This document shows, one piece after another, positions 43,180-53,860 of a stretch of DNA of 64,000 nucleotides. Position 1 is the stretch's first letter; each line of letters starts with the position of its first letter. This stretch comes from Sepioteuthis lessoniana (taxonomy: Eukaryota > Mollusca > Cephalopoda > Myopsida > Loliginidae): assembly GCA_963585895.1 (NCBI GenBank), contig OY757947.1:39384226-39448225 (forward strand), read 5' to 3'. The notes beneath the pieces were generated by a model. The model was not told the DNA's origin and made no database searches. It saw only the letters and a list, made by a program, of their open reading frames with translations. The position numbers were made by a program, and so were the translations under genes.

Positions 43180-44280
43180 TTAAATTACCTTGCCCAGTCA
43201 GCCGGGGGTTGTAGAATGCACAGACTGCATCTCTTGCAGAGGAATAAGATTCTCCCAACTAATGTCCTGGATAAACATTTAACAATCTGATGGTGAGGCT
43301 GTTGATGTCATTTAACGAAGAAAGATAATGAGTTATCTTTCTATAAGAGGACTCTCCTCTTTTGGAAAAACCCTTTTCGTGTGACCATCTGTCCTTCCAA
43401 TCCTTTATCTGTTGGCAAGCGGCATGAGTTTGAAATAAACAACCCTAAATATATTGTTGGAGTTTGTAGTAATTTTTAAGTATTTTCTCAAACTATTGGT
43501 GCATAAACAGAGGCTTTAGTTATGCTGGGGCTTTGTGGAATGGAAAGCACCTCCTCATTGCCATTGCTCCCTGGCCCAAACTGGTAGCAACTGATAAGAG
43601 TCCAATAGAATTAAACCATAGTTTGTAGTGTTTTCTGTTTTTGCATTTAAACTGCATATTTATGCTAAACTGAATTGTTTAAAATAGAACTGTTTTGACG
43701 TTTAAACTGCTTACTGATGCTAAACTGAATTATCTGAAATAGAACTGTTTTTACATTTAACTCTGTGTATTGCCCAATCCGCTAGGGTTGTAGAATACAC
43801 TGACTGCACCTCTGCAGGGAGGTAAGATCTCCACCACCACCACCAATGAGTGTCCTGGATATGACACTAAATAATCTGATGGTTAGGTTGCAGTTATGGA
43901 GGAGTTTTGGGAATGCAGAGCACCCCTTCATTGTCATTGCTCCCAGGTCCTCTATGTCCCAGTGTGGTAGCATCTGATAAGGTCCTATCTATGGGTTAAA
44001 TAGAACTAAACTGGGTACTTATGCTAAACTGAATTGGTTGAAATAAAACAGTTTTAATATATAACTGTGTGTGGAAAAAACTATTCTTATACTAAACTGA
44101 ATTGTTTGAATTATAACTTTGACTAAACTGAATAGTTTGAAATAGAAATGTTTTTGACAATTAAACTCTGTACTTCTGCTAAAGTGAATTGTTTGAAATA
44201 GAACTGTTTATTTATATAAAAATGGGTTTGGCGTTAAATAACCTACAAAGGTTTATATGTCATAAAACCCAACAAAGAAA
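43180..44280 (+). repeat. X1 element with two heads, A-type arms and tail
   Basis: First head 43190-43630, split by a small LTR. Arms 43630-43760. Second head 43768-44010 (TCCGCTAGGGTTGTAGAATA, CACTAAATAATCTGATGG). Arms to 44215. Tail GGCGTTAAATAACCTACAAA...GGTTTATATGTCATAAAAC. The second head follows TTTAACTCTGTGTATTGCCC, the same joint seen at 2720, 62415 and 62855. Confidence 0.75.
43300..43509 (+). mobile_element. Small solo LTR, family 4 (210 bp)
   Basis: TGTTGATGTC to GTGCATAAACA, with GAGGC on both sides (43295-43299, 43510-43514), breaking the X head phrase GGTGAGGCT/TTAGTTATGCTGG. Contains CTATAAGAGG (about 43341, TATA-like) and GAAATAAAC (about 43433, polyadenylation-like). A 5-bp duplication fits several LTR superfamilies. 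Fossil, no internal region. Confidence 0.75.
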
Positions 44281-44460
44281 CCTTAAATAGTACTACTACT
44301 ATTCTTCTTCAAGGATAGCTTTGGCATTAAATAACCTACAAAAGTTGATATGCCATCAAACAAAGAAACGTTAAATAGAATCACTATTGTTGTTCTTCAG
44401 GGATGGCTTTGGCATTAAATAACCTACAAAGGTTTATGTTCTGTTAAAACAAAGAAACCA
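44281..44460 (+). repeat. SINE-A 3' parts in tandem
   Basis: Two successive tails, each AAATAG-TACTAC/CACTA, TTCTTC-A-GGAT-GCTTTGGCA, TTAAATAACCTACAAA and TTGATATGCC, ~80 bp apart. With the X1 tail just upstream this makes three consecutive hairpin tails. Confidence 0.7.
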
Positions 44461-44861
44461 ACGATATAACTGTGTGCAAACAAATGATTTTTATTCAACC
44501 ATTAAAACCCAATGTCTGTGTTTGAAGACACTTAAAATAAATATGAAAATCCCAAAGAAATCAAGTTGAACCTAAATTATACCATATATATGAAATGAGT
44601 ATAGTAGATGCTTAACACTGTTAAAGTTGGAACTTGGCAAGTTTGCAAGTTGTCTTGTACTAAGGTTCTGAAAGTGTGAGCTGGGAGTTTGCTGGTTGGA
44701 AGAATGATTTGGAGAACGAGACTGTGACACTATGGACCTTTGGTGAGGTAGTATATAGAGTTAGATATATGTGTGTTCATATGTATGTGGGGGGCTTGTG
44801 GTTGAAAAGATGATTTGAAGAATGAGTTAATAAGCATAAAATACTGAATAATTGAAAATCG
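44461..44861. other. No recognised feature
   Basis: AT-rich intron; nothing supported. Confidence 0.35.
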
Positions 44862-45245
44862 AAATTTATATCGTGGCCACAAAGCTTAACTCTGGAGGGT
44901 CCAGGGCCTTGATTTTATATTAATGAGACATCTGATTTTGTTTGCAATTGCAAAAAGATTTAATATCAAGGTTAAATGAAGAGATTGAAAAAAAGGGCAC
45001 TTTAGGAAAGTGATTTGATAGTTGCACATGCAGCGTACTCTTGGTATACTTCATCTCTTGGTATACTTCATTTAAGAGAACAGTGCTAAATGTAGTCACT
45101 ACTTGCTGGGTGTGGGTGACCATCAAGATGGAAAGTCAGGGTTCTTAGAGAAATTGAGTTTGTGGCAAGAAAGAAACTTGGACTTTGAATCTTTCGAATA
45201 TTAATGATCAAGGAGTTCCACTGCAGTTGAAATGATACTTTCACA
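44862..45245 (+). repeat. H repeat, copy 2
   Basis: Same order and orientation as 23870-24300. Contains a local duplication of TCTTGGTATACTTCAT (45046 and 45056-45072) not seen in copy 1. Confidence 0.6.
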
Positions 45246-45334
45246 ACTTAATTTGTGCCAAGGTTTGTAGTGTTTTTTTTTTGTTGTTGTTTTTTTTGTT
45301 TTTTTTTTTTTGTCGTTCACCTCGAATGCTAATA

Positions 45335-45855
45335 AAAAAAATCAACTAAATTCAGAATATGTAATGAAATGCAAACTGCCACGCATAAACTCCCATGGGA
45401 CTTTAACATACAAACGAATCACCTAATCCCGGCCAGAAGACCAGACTTAACAAAAAAAAGATAACTTGCAAAATAGTCGACTTTGCTGTCCCGGCTGACC
45501 ACAGAATAAAACTGAAAGGATGTGAAAAGAAGGATAAGTACCTTGACCTTGCTAGGGAATTGAAAAAATTGTGGAACATGCAGGTGACAATTATACCAAT
45601 TGTAATTGGTGCGTTTGGAACAGTAACTAAAGTATTACTAAAGGGACTAGAGGACTTGGAAGTTGGTGGACGAGTAGTGACCATCCAAACGACAGCATTA
45701 TTGAGAACGGCCAGAATACTAAGAAGAGTCCTGGAGACTTGAGGAGACTTGCTGTCACTCAGATCCCAGTAAAAAACCATCATCTAACACTGATGTGAAA
45801 AGCTCTAATGAGAGGAGGAGGAGGAGAATAATAATAATAATAATAATAATAAAAC
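45335..45855 (+). mobile_element. RLE-type LINE, 3' fragment, with (AAT)n tail
   Basis: VDFAVPADHRIKLKGCEKKD, KYLDLARELKKLWNMQVTII, PIVIGAFGTVTKVLLKGLED, TTALLRTARILRRVLET then a stop. The PADHR...K region belongs to the restriction-like endonuclease, and the IPIVIGA motif is typical of the R4/Dong-like group C-terminus. 3' untranslated part CACTGATGTGAAAAGCTCTA and the (AAT) run at 45828-45852 match the minus copy at 15153. Reads open over about 120 codons, so it is younger than the other copy. Confidence 0.8.
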
Positions 45856-46008
45856 AAAAAAAAAAAACCAAGCAATCTTGTAAAGAAGATAGCAAGATTT
45901 GAAAATAAATATCAGATTTCTGAAGGTCTTGAGTTAAAGATCTAGGGCCAAAGTTTTGTTTATAGTCAATAAGAGGATCACTACAAAAAAAAAAAACATT
46001 ATGTATTG

Positions 46009-46124
46009 AATGTGATATGACCCACCTGTAGATGGTGCTCTATTTTTAATTTATACAAACCAACTCTCCTGTGGGTTGTATATAAAAAAATATAACACAG
46101 TTTATGGGTGGGTCATATCACATT
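46009..46124. mobile_element. MITE-like element, 116 bp, 18-bp terminal inverted repeats
   Basis: AATGTGATATGACCCACC (46009-46026) is the exact complement of 46107-46124; a few more bases pair outside with one mismatch. Internal sequence is AT-rich and non-coding. Flanks TTG/GAA give no clear target duplication. Confidence 0.7.
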
Positions 46125-46179
46125 GAACATGTTGAGGATCTTGTATTCAATTTATCTGACTTACCATCAAGTTGAATTG

Positions 46180-46570
46180 GACACAGCCCAGCCGGCTGGG
46201 GCTGTAGAATACACCAACTGCTTCTCTATAGTGGGGTGAAACCCCTCCCCAACAATTGTCCTGGATATGATACGAAACTGTATCTTGATGGTGAGGCTCT
46301 AGTTCTGGAGATCTTGGGAATGTGGAGTACCCCTTTATTGCCATTACTCCCAGGTCCACTCTGACTCAGAGTGGTAGTACCTGTTATAGTTCTATCTATA
46401 TCAAATAGAACTATTTAACCATTTAACTGTGTGCAAACAAATAACTGATGTTAAATTGAATTTTGAATGTTACATAGCAATAATTAAAATGATATAACCA
46501 ATGCAAACAAATTAGTACTGTTGAATAGAAATACTTGAAACTCTTGAATTGTGTACTGAAATTGAATAAG
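46180..46570 (+). repeat. X2 head and arms
   Basis: CAGCCGGCTGGGGCTGTAG, GTGGGGTGAAACCCC, TGTCCTGGATATGATACGAA, CCACTCTGACTCAGAGTGG (a perfect hairpin), then 71-bp arms. A SINE-C end scrap (GTTGGCGACCTTAATCAAGG) at 46585-46603 closes it. Confidence 0.7.
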
Positions 46571-46804
46571 TGAAGTAAGTAAAGTTGGCGACCTTAATCA
46601 AGGGAAAAAATCAAGACTTGTGGGTGGTTGCCACAAAAAGCACCCAATCCTCTCAGGATTCTCTTTTAGGACACCGTGGAAGCCAAGTAATAAACTCAGT
46701 TTTATTAAGTTGGTATTTCCTGGCGCAGATGCTCCCTAAGACCAGACAATCAACTTAATATCACCTTACCTGACACAAACACCAGGTGTTAAGAATCTAC
46801 TATA

Positions 46805-47290
46805 TGATAAATTTTTATTTCCAAAAATTCATAGTTTACATTTTTTATATATATATATATATATAACACTATATTCGTAGTTTACATTTGAGATCATTTT
46901 GTACTTGAGGAAATACAATCTCAGTGTTGTTCTCTTATCACTTTAGACAAAAGCTACACTTTGCCATTTATCCTTAGAGTTCCATTTCATGCAGACATAA
47001 TGTTTTATTTATAAAGAGAACCATACATATTCAACTTAACACCTTTCTCTTGAAAACATTTTGTATTTTTTTCCACTAGAATGTGTATTTGTTCATAATT
47101 TTGTTTCTTCTAATTTCACTGCAAAATTGTTGCATTTTTCTATGAACATTTCTATGTGTTGACTCTAAATACTGTGTAAATTTTGTGTTTTTAGACATAA
47201 TATAAATTGTATCAATTCATATTTTCAGTCAGTATAAAGTAATAAAAAGTTAAGTCTTCTTTAAGGTTAAATTTAGCTACTATAAATTCT
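46805..47290 (+). repeat. G repeat, longest copy
   Basis: GTTTACATTTGAGATCATTT, TCTTATCACTTTAGACAAAA, GCAGACATAATGTTTTATTT, ATTCAACTTAACACC, then a 3' part ending CAGTATAAAGTAATAAAAAG. A TA tract (46848-46865) lies inside its left end. Confidence 0.55.
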
Positions 47291-47844
47291 AAAAAGTCTG
47301 TGCCTATTATACACAATTCTTTTTTCTTTGCAAAATTTCATCGTCCAAAGTTAGGAATACAATCATAGTATATTACTTTATATATAGTTTTTTATACAAA
47401 CTTTTAGTATAACATAACTTTTATTAGATCCTCCAGGCTGTAGTATTCAACACATAGTCTTTAAGTGGTGAGAGTCTCGTGGGCAAGGCTCTAAATAGCC
47501 CTCGGTCTCTTTAGATTTATACACTTCCATTTCCATATTGTAATAAAGGAGATACTGCTGCAGTATAAGAACTCCTGAGACCAGGCTTGCATTCTATTTC
47601 TTGCTGTGTCCTGTCCAAAGACATGAAAATATGAGAATGTAGCCGATGGAGAAGAACAGGTACTATATTCAAATCCCGGCTAAATGCTCGAGGAGTGATG
47701 CCCTGGCCTTTTCAGTTGTATAAGACCATTGCCAGTCATGAACCTGTGGTCAAGTGATTTAATGGTTACCTTTGTTTGATTCTCATAGAGTGTTTCCTAC
47801 TGTTTGTCTTGGGTTAAACTAGGCTCAGTTTTAGGAAATGATTG
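47291..47844. other. No recognised feature
   Basis: Intron sequence with no repeats of this window and no meaningful frame. Confidence 0.35.
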
Positions 47845-47965
47845 CTTTAGACTTGTCTCATGATGTAATGGTTACTGATCTCGACGAGTAAACCATCATT
47901 AATGGGTTTCATTCTGACTAGGTGCCCTATACTTTTGACATTGTTAAAAGAACTAAGCTTAAAAT
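47845..47965 (+). repeat. SINE-F, decayed
   Basis: CATGATGTAATGGTTACTGA, GGGTTTCATTCTGACTAGG (decayed B box), AACTAAGCTTAAAATG. Confidence 0.5.
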
Positions 47966-48059
47966 GATTGTTGTGTTAAGTTGGGATTGTTTCATTGAAT
48001 CAGATTCTTACTGTTATGGGGTTTGGTATTTGCAGCAGTTGGCAATGTCCTTTTCATTA

Positions 48060-48200
48060 AATGCTTCTATCCAAACCCTCCACCATATGCAGGTCACATT
48101 TATTAGTGGAGTTTAACAGGTTGAATTTAGTTTTCCTTCTAGACTGGTTGCTATATAACAGTTAAAAGGCCCAGTCTGTCCTACAATATAACCATAAGTA
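48060..48200 (-). repeat. SINE-B, 3' part
   Basis: ATGCAGGTCACATTTATTAG, GTTTAACAGGTTGAATTTAG, TTCCTTCTAGACTGGTTGCT, CCCAGTCTGTCCTACAAT on the + strand equal the SINE-B 3' half. Confidence 0.6.
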
Positions 48201-48555
48201 AAGTTGGCGACCATAGTCGAGGGTTACTCTTTCGATAGCTACTACACCAAGGTGTGGGCAAGGGTGCTACTCCTTCCCCTAGATTGCTCCACTTTACCCT
48301 TGATCCTTACCTGAGTCCTAATCAAGTACCATTTTTTGAGTCTTTGGTGTGACTCGACCTGGGATTGAACCCAGGTCTCCCGGACCATTGGCAAACACTC
48401 TACTCATTGGGCCAATGGTCCAGTTACTTGAGAGACTAAAGCATCCAAGAATAATTAATTCAGTTATTATCTCTTTATAAAATAATCACTTGGGTAGCAT
48501 GAACGTTGTCGTGAATTATGCATACTGTGAGTCCATTATAAAATGTAACAAAGGA
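48200..48555 (-). repeat. SINE-C plus M segment, second copy
   Basis: SINE-C 48200-48425 (B box GGGTTCAATCCCAGG on minus; a 40-bp internal deletion). M at 48425-48555 pairs with 37941-38075. A TA tract begins at 48560. Confidence 0.7.
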
Positions 48556-48602
<47 letters not shown>

Positions 48603-48985
48603 CATCCACAGACAGACTGTTTCATTGTATCACAACTCTTCAGTGTGGCTAGACATGCAGGATGCTTGAAGCTGGGATCGGAACCCACCCAACCCCACGT
48701 CGGCTTAGAGATTATAAGGTATTATGTAGCAGCAGTGTTCGTTTGTTTGCATTTTATACCTTACCGGATACTAGAGTGCTCAATTCGCTCAAAGAGCTTT
48801 GCACCATGCGAGTGGCAGCCGAAAATTCTTTCATAAGAGTGCTCAAATTTCCTCGTTGTGCGGTAGAATTTTCAGCTAGTGTAACAGTCAGCTGGGTTTT
48901 GATCCTAGTTTTGAGAATTTCGTATGTCTAGCCACTTTGAAGAATCATAATATAACAAAACAGTCTGTCTGCGGTTGTCATATAT
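48556..48985. repeat. (TA)n and two SINE-E copies tail-out
   Basis: TA tract to 48600. The left SINE-E is on the minus strand (ATCATCCACAGACAGACTG, CAACTCTTCAGTGTGGCTAG) and the right one is on the + strand, ending AACAGTCTGTCTGCGGTTG and TCATATATA. B-box remnants are GGATCGGAACCC (48676) and GGTTTTGATCC (48895). The middle has AGTGCTCAATTCGCTCAAAG, AGAGCTTTGCACC. Confidence 0.7.
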
Positions 48986-49111
48986 AGTTGAATATCAACA
49001 TTAACATCACTGTCTTCATAATTGACCCAAACATTTTCCCTTTTCTCCTCTCCATATTTTTCCCTGGCCCTCCTACAACCATATTTCTGTTTTCTATGTA
49101 ACCATCTATTG

Positions 49112-49350
49112 GAGTACAACTTTGGCAGAGGGGCCAATGGCATAGTGGCAAACAAGTTAGACTTCGATATCAAAACAAGCATATTTGAACTCCATTGTGC
49201 TATTATATTCACTTTTAGACCAATACCGTTTAGAAAGGTATGAACCCCCTTATCTTCCCAGCTATGGGTTAAATAGTACCACTGCTGTTCTTCTACAAGG
49301 ATGTCTTTGGCATTAAATAACCTAAGAAGGTTGATATGCCATTAAACAAA
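49112..49350 (+). repeat. SINE-A, full length
   Basis: CCAATGGCATAGTGGCAAAC, TTTGAACTCCATTGTGC, AGAAAGGTATGAACCCCCTT, CAGCTATGGGTTAAATAGTA, TTGGCATTAAATAACCTAAG, AAGGTTGATATGCCATTAAA. Confidence 0.78.
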
Positions 49351-49429
49351 GAATCTGAAACTACATTTATTTTGATAAAAATAAATAGGCTATCAGCTGT
49401 TTAGCAGATGAGCATAGAAATTCAATCTC

Positions 49430-49600
49430 TCTGATTAAGTGAAGTGAGGATTCTTCCAAGCTGTAGCCTTGTCAGTTCTATTGTATGGTTGCACCTCTTG
49501 GACTTTATTGAAATGCCTGGAGAAGAAACTAGATGAGAACTACATAAGAAGCTGCATGCTGTTGTTAAGGTTGATATGCCTTTAAAACAAAGAAACTAAA
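49430..49600 (+). mobile_element. RTE-like LINE fragment ending in a SINE-A tail
   Basis: FFQAVALSVLLYGCTSWTLL-like, EMPGEETR-like decayed, GAACTACATAAGAAGCTGCA (NYIRSCM), then AAGGTTGATATGCCTTTAAA. The joint to a SINE-type tail may be a chance insertion or a template switch. Confidence 0.55.
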
Positions 49601-49679
49601 CCAGACAAACTTAGAAATATTATTAAGACTCAAGAAATACTTGTCGCTGTATCAACTTAGGGCTGGGAGTGGGTGCCCT

Positions 49680-49790
49680 CATGATGTGTAATGGTTAAAG
49701 CACTGGGCTGCAGAATCTTAGTATGTGAGTTCAAACTCCAGTCAAGCTATTAGATTCACTTTTGGACAAATACCCTTGAGAAACTGTAAA
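49680..49790 (+). repeat. SINE-A 5' part
   Basis: GATGTGTAATGGTTAAAGCA, B box GAGTTCAAACTCC, TTTTGGACAAATACCCTTGA. Truncated at 3'; X2 arms follow. Confidence 0.65.
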
Positions 49791-49794
49791 TTAT

Positions 49795-50110
49795 CTGTAT
49801 TAGGAATTGTAATAATTGTTTTTAAGGATTATTATTAATTACTTGAAACCATATAACTGTGCAAATAGATGATATTTTATTCTTTTTGAAAAATATAAAA
49901 TTACATCAAAAAATATAATTATAAACATGATCAATATCATACAAAGTAATGATTAGAAATCTTTCCCAAGAGATTTTAACATTGTTTCAACTAGATAAAA
50001 AAAATCTTTTAGAAAAAAACCGCACAAAAACTGTAAATGTATTTTCCTAACTTCTTGGCTGAAAATAAGCTCAGATGGTTTGACGTGGCATTAAAATCAA
50101 CCAATCTACT
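49795..50110 (+). repeat. X2 arms and tail B
   Basis: ATTACTTGAAACCATATAAC, ACAAAAACTGTAAATG, CTTGGCTGAAAATAAGCTC, TTTGACGTGGCATTAAAATC. Confidence 0.6.
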
Positions 50111-50134
50111 ATAAAAATGTTTTGAAGAAATTCT

Positions 50135-50795
50135 TAAATGCCAGGATGATGTAATTATTTTTTAATTTTTTATTAGTGATCAGATATTATATTTTCATCC
50201 TCTATCCTCTGCATAAGATTAAGACCTCCCTAAGAGGAGTATGATTTACTTGATATCATATAACTGCTAATTAGAGGCATTTCTGGTGTAATAATTAACT
50301 TCATAGGAAATGGATATAGTGATTGGAGTTCAAATCCTGGATGAGGCTGTTTGCATTTCACATAGCACTAATGCCCTTAGGAAAAGTATGATTTAATTTA
50401 TTCTCTTTCCAGCTATAGGTAAATAGCTGGGCAGAATAGGCTCTTCAACCTTTGTATGACAACCAGTTTAGGAAAAGGAAAACTCTGAATTCCACTTTAC
50501 CCTTGATCCTTAATGCTGAGTGTTAAACAAGGTAGCATCAAGTATGACTCGACCTGGGATTGAACCCAGGTCTCCTGGACCATCAGTGAACACTCTAACC
50601 ATTATGCCAATGAACTAAATGCATAAAACAAAAGACCTTTTTAAAACTATTCATGTTTATTTGGACGATGTAGTGGAGAGACTCTTAAGAAACTAAAAAA
50701 ATTCAAATATGAAGGTAGAAGAAATGCAATTCTCTAACTTTTAATAAGATAAGCTCAGATGGGTCAATATTCATTTGAAATCAATCTCTCATTTT
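50135..50795 (+). repeat. K-headed X2 element carrying SINE-B and SINE-C pieces
   Basis: K head 50135-50275 (see 1-165). SINE-B (+) 50277-50497: GGTGTAATAATTAACTTCA, GAGTTCAAATCCTGGA, CAGCTATAGGTAAATAG. SINE-C (minus) head part 50497-50622: GGGTTCAATCCCAGGTCGAG on the minus strand. Tail B 50690-50795 (AATGCAATTCTCTAAC, AAGCTCAGATGGG). Confidence 0.6.
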
Positions 50796-50849
50796 TATAG
50801 ATAAATTAAACTTGATTTTAGTCAATAATCTTAATGATGGAGGGAAATT

Positions 50850-50935
50850 TAAGAACAGCAGCACTTCATATAACAGCAGCTGTATGGCTACTTACCGCCA
50901 TTCTTATAAACCATCCAAGTAAGACTTACAATACA
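50850..50935 (+). mobile_element. RTE-like LINE scrap
   Basis: CAGCAGCTGTATGGCTACTT, ACCGCCATTCTTATAAACCA, TCCAAGTAAGAC correspond to QQLYGHLPPI..TIQV.R of the RTE C-terminus. Confidence 0.6.
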
Positions 50936-50964
50936 TACTGTAACTGAAATCCATTTTTTAATAT

Positions 50965-51601
50965 TGTCACGGCCTTCCTGTTCTTGATGGATAGGGTGAC
51001 ATACCTAATCCTTGCTGAGGAAAACAACCACCATGGTGGTATCAGCTCAGACGAACAAAAAGATTTTACAGGTTGTCACTCAGCCGCAAACACCATTGGA
51101 AGGAACAACAGACCCAACACAATGCAACAAAACGAATTAACTTGTCGGTCATTCCACTTCAGCACTGCCAAACCCTTCACACGAGACACAATCCTCCCAA
51201 AGAAAATCAGAAAAGTAACTATTCAACATCAAAGGAGGAGGGGCAAAAATCGCCAAACCCTCGCAGAAACCAATCAAAAGACAGAGATGGCAAAAAGAAA
51301 GTACCAACCACTATCTTACTTTTTCAGAGGTTATGAATCTTTCTCTATAAGTGGGAGCCAAACGCAGAAGATTGTCCAACCTACCCGGTCCAATCTCGAC
51401 CGATTTATGGCACAACCAAACCTTGTTGCAATTTGTTTTTAAGCTGGTGCCCAACTTCCGGTTCTCCTTCGGGCATCTTCGCTCCTACTCGGGACACTCT
51501 GGCTCTCTCCGTCTTCTCCTTCCCAGAGTGAGAAGAGTGTGTGTGGGTGTGAGATAAAAAAAATAAAACACGAGAGATTCAGGTGGGGGAGGGTCGTAAC
51601 A
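50965..51601 (+). mobile_element. Solo LTR, family 2 (637 bp)
   Basis: TGTCACGGCCTTCC to GAGGGTCGTAACA, flanked by ATAT (50961-50964, 51602-51605). GC-rich relative to its flanks. AAAATAAAACACG near 51560 is polyadenylation-like, giving + orientation. It ends 226 bp upstream of EZH2 exon B. The 152-residue frame inside it (50984-51442) matches no protein I know and is the usual chance frame of a GC-rich LTR. Fossil; single copy here. Confidence 0.82.
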
Positions 51602-51827
51602 ATATTAATTAGTATGAGGTATGTTCAACACTTACATAGACTGAACCTGTATTCACTCGGACAGAAATGAACAATGAAATTTTAAATAGTCTATTTGACA
51701 CCTAAATTAAAAACTAGGCTGAGCTGGATGTAACAATTTCTGAAAATTTAGTTGAAATCAAGCCAAAAATAGACATTTTATGAATTACTGTTTTATTCTT
51801 TATCTTTTTTTATTTTTTCTCCCTCAG

Positions 51828-51956
51828 TGTGCGTTCTCCTTAAATCGAAAACTAATCAATGATGAATTGGAAAAACATAATTGTTGGTGTAAAGAACAGC
51901 CCATCCAACCCTTGCACACACCGGAGACGTTTAGCCAAGTACCTGTCACAAGAAAA
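51828..51956 (+). CDS. EZH2: EZH2 / Enhancer of zeste, coding exon B
   Basis: 129 bp = 43 codons, phase 0 at both ends, after TTTTTTCTCCCTCAG and before GTAAGT. It encodes CAFSLNRKLINDELEKHN, CWCKEQPIQPLHTPETFSQV then PVTRK. It aligns with human [32 protein letters not shown]: the rest of the EED-binding helix that docks along the EED beta-propeller. FSLNRK and IQPLH are the clearest matches. Three cysteines (residues 1, 19, 21 of the exon) are not in the human sequence. The 26-kb intron before it holds most of the repeats in this window. Confidence 0.92.
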
Positions 51957-52084
51957 GTAAGTATTATAAAAATGGAATTTAAAAGAAAAAAACTAAAGCT
52001 TTATTACTCTGTTGGTGATTTTATTCTCTGAAAGAAAAAGTTTCTCCTTTGCAGAATTTCTTTTAAAGAATAATTATTTAAAAT

Positions 52085-52360
52085 GTTTGTAAGAATTCAA
52101 GAATGTGGAGTACCTGTCATTACTATTACTCTCAGGACTACTCTTATCTGGAGTAATACCTGTTAGGGTCCCATCTAAGAATCAAATAAAACTATTGTCT
52201 TTTACTAGGGATTGATATTAGATAGAATTATTAGTGTTAGATAACAGTACTTGAAACCCTTTAACTCTGTGCTAGCAAATGATTAATATCAAATATAATC
52301 ATCAATGTTGGATAGCAATAATTGAAACCATTTAACTGTGTGCAAACAAATGCGCTCTGG
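52085..52360 (+). repeat. X2: head 3' part and arms
   Basis: AATGTGGAGTACCTGTCATT, TACCTGTTAGGGTCCCATC, then two 71-bp units (ACAGTACTTGAAACCCTTTA, GCAATAATTGAAACCATTTA). A TA tract follows at 52396-52429. Confidence 0.6.
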
Positions 52361-52396
52361 TTCATTTAATGTTACCTATAAACTATTTGCTTGCAA

Positions 52397-52428
<32 letters not shown>

Positions 52429-52639
52429 GCACAACATTTTAAAAAAACATTCTTACCTAAAAACGTGAGTTTCAGAAAATTCTCACCGGAAACAAAACAA
52501 TATTGAAAAACAAGCAAAATTTACAGATCCTCAAAGCACTCCACATCAGAAAGAAACTACCTAAACTCAATAGAATCAATTTTGAATCCAGTATTAATGT
52601 ACTTAAATGTCTTTAGCTACTGCTGCTACTCATAGAACC

Positions 52640-53035
52640 AAATTTAGAAATAGATGCTACAACACACCAGTATAAATAATAAATGCTCAACACTTACAAA
52701 GTAGTAATGTACATGCAAAGGTCACCTCGCTTTTGCAATATACGCAGCTCTGATGATGGCCCAAGATCAGGAAGAAAGTACTTGGGAACCATTTAATTTT
52801 GGGAGGTTTATTAATCAATTCCTGCTAGATACCATAAAATTGATGCAGTGACTTGAAAGGATATATACAAAAGTTTGTTGACAAAGAATGTCTATATTGT
52901 TTAATTAAATATGTATCAATGAAGAAATGCTGCCCAAATACATACACACACACATACATATATGTAAATGAATAAATAGGATTGACCCACAGGGGTTGAT
53001 ATCCAATAAATACAATCAAACCATCTGTCAGAATG
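52640..53035 (+). repeat. I repeat and hairpin-tail remnant
   Basis: Shares with 60630-60870: CAACACTTACAAAGTAGTAA / ACACAGTAGTAA, TGATGATGGCCCAA, AGAAAGTACT-GGGA-ACAT, AATCAATTCC, AATGTCTATATTGTTTAAT. Its end resembles the arms of the palindrome at 26733-26967. Followed by a decayed tail (AATAGGATTGACCCACAGG, GGTTGATATCCAATAAAT). Confidence 0.6.
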
Positions 53036-53475
53036 CTGAATGTGGTTGGTGGGGCTCTTCCATTTGTTTTATGGCTTAGAATAAAGCTTAGGAATCTACA
53101 GTTTTAGTTCTACCTGAGCTTCCCTGATTGTTAAGGTTCTTGTAACCTTAGCAGAATTTATTGAACCATCTGGTTTCTGTACTGTTATCAAATTGCAGCT
53201 CCACCATTTAGTTCAATAAATATTTTTTGTTACTTCAACTGCATCATGGTCCAGTTTGAATTTGTAAGGCATAAGTTTTTAAATTGGTCTCCATTGTGCA
53301 TTCATCTGTATGTCTTTTAAATTGCTCACAGAATGAAGCAATACACGACATATCAGAACACCAAATACCCTGATAGTACCCATCACAGCTTCAACTGCTT
53401 CACACATGATATAGGTACCACAAACTAGAATGTACCAAAATATTGCAAATCTTTTGACTCACCCTAGTAATCAAG
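53036..53475. other. No recognised feature
   Basis: Intron B-C, AT-rich, no repeats of this window recognised. Confidence 0.35.
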
Positions 53476-53479
53476 TGAC

Positions 53480-53860
53480 CTAGTCAGCTGAGGCTGCAGA
53501 ATACACAGAATGCATCTCTGCAGAGGGGTAAGACTTGCCTTGATGAGTGTCCCGATTATGACACTGCACAATCTGATGGTGAGGCTTCAGTAATACTGGA
53601 GCTTAGGGAAATGCAGAGTACTCCTTCATTTCCATCACTCCCAGGTCCATTCGGACCCAGAGTGGTAGCACTTGATAGGGTCCTATCTATGGGTCAAATA
53701 GAACTAAACTGTGTTGTTTGAAATGAACTGTTTTGACATTTAAATGTGTTAAAACAAAAAACTTATGCTAAACTGAACCATTTGAAATAGAACTATATGT
53801 ATAAAAATGGATTTGGCATTAAATAACTTATAATGGTTCATATGCCATAAAATCAAACCA
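53480..53860 (+). repeat. X1, short complete copy (~380 bp)
   Basis: Head CAGTCAGCTGAGGCTGCAG, CTCTGCAGAGGGGTAAGAC, CACTGCACAATCTGATGGTG, TATCTATGGGTCAAATAGAA; two arms; tail ATGGATTTGGCATTAAATAA, TGGTTCATATGCCATAAAA. With so few arms it is the best view of a minimal unit. Confidence 0.75.

Noticed and set aside
50984-51442. 152-codon frame
   Set aside because: Lies entirely in a solo LTR bounded by exact target duplications; composition is non-protein-like.
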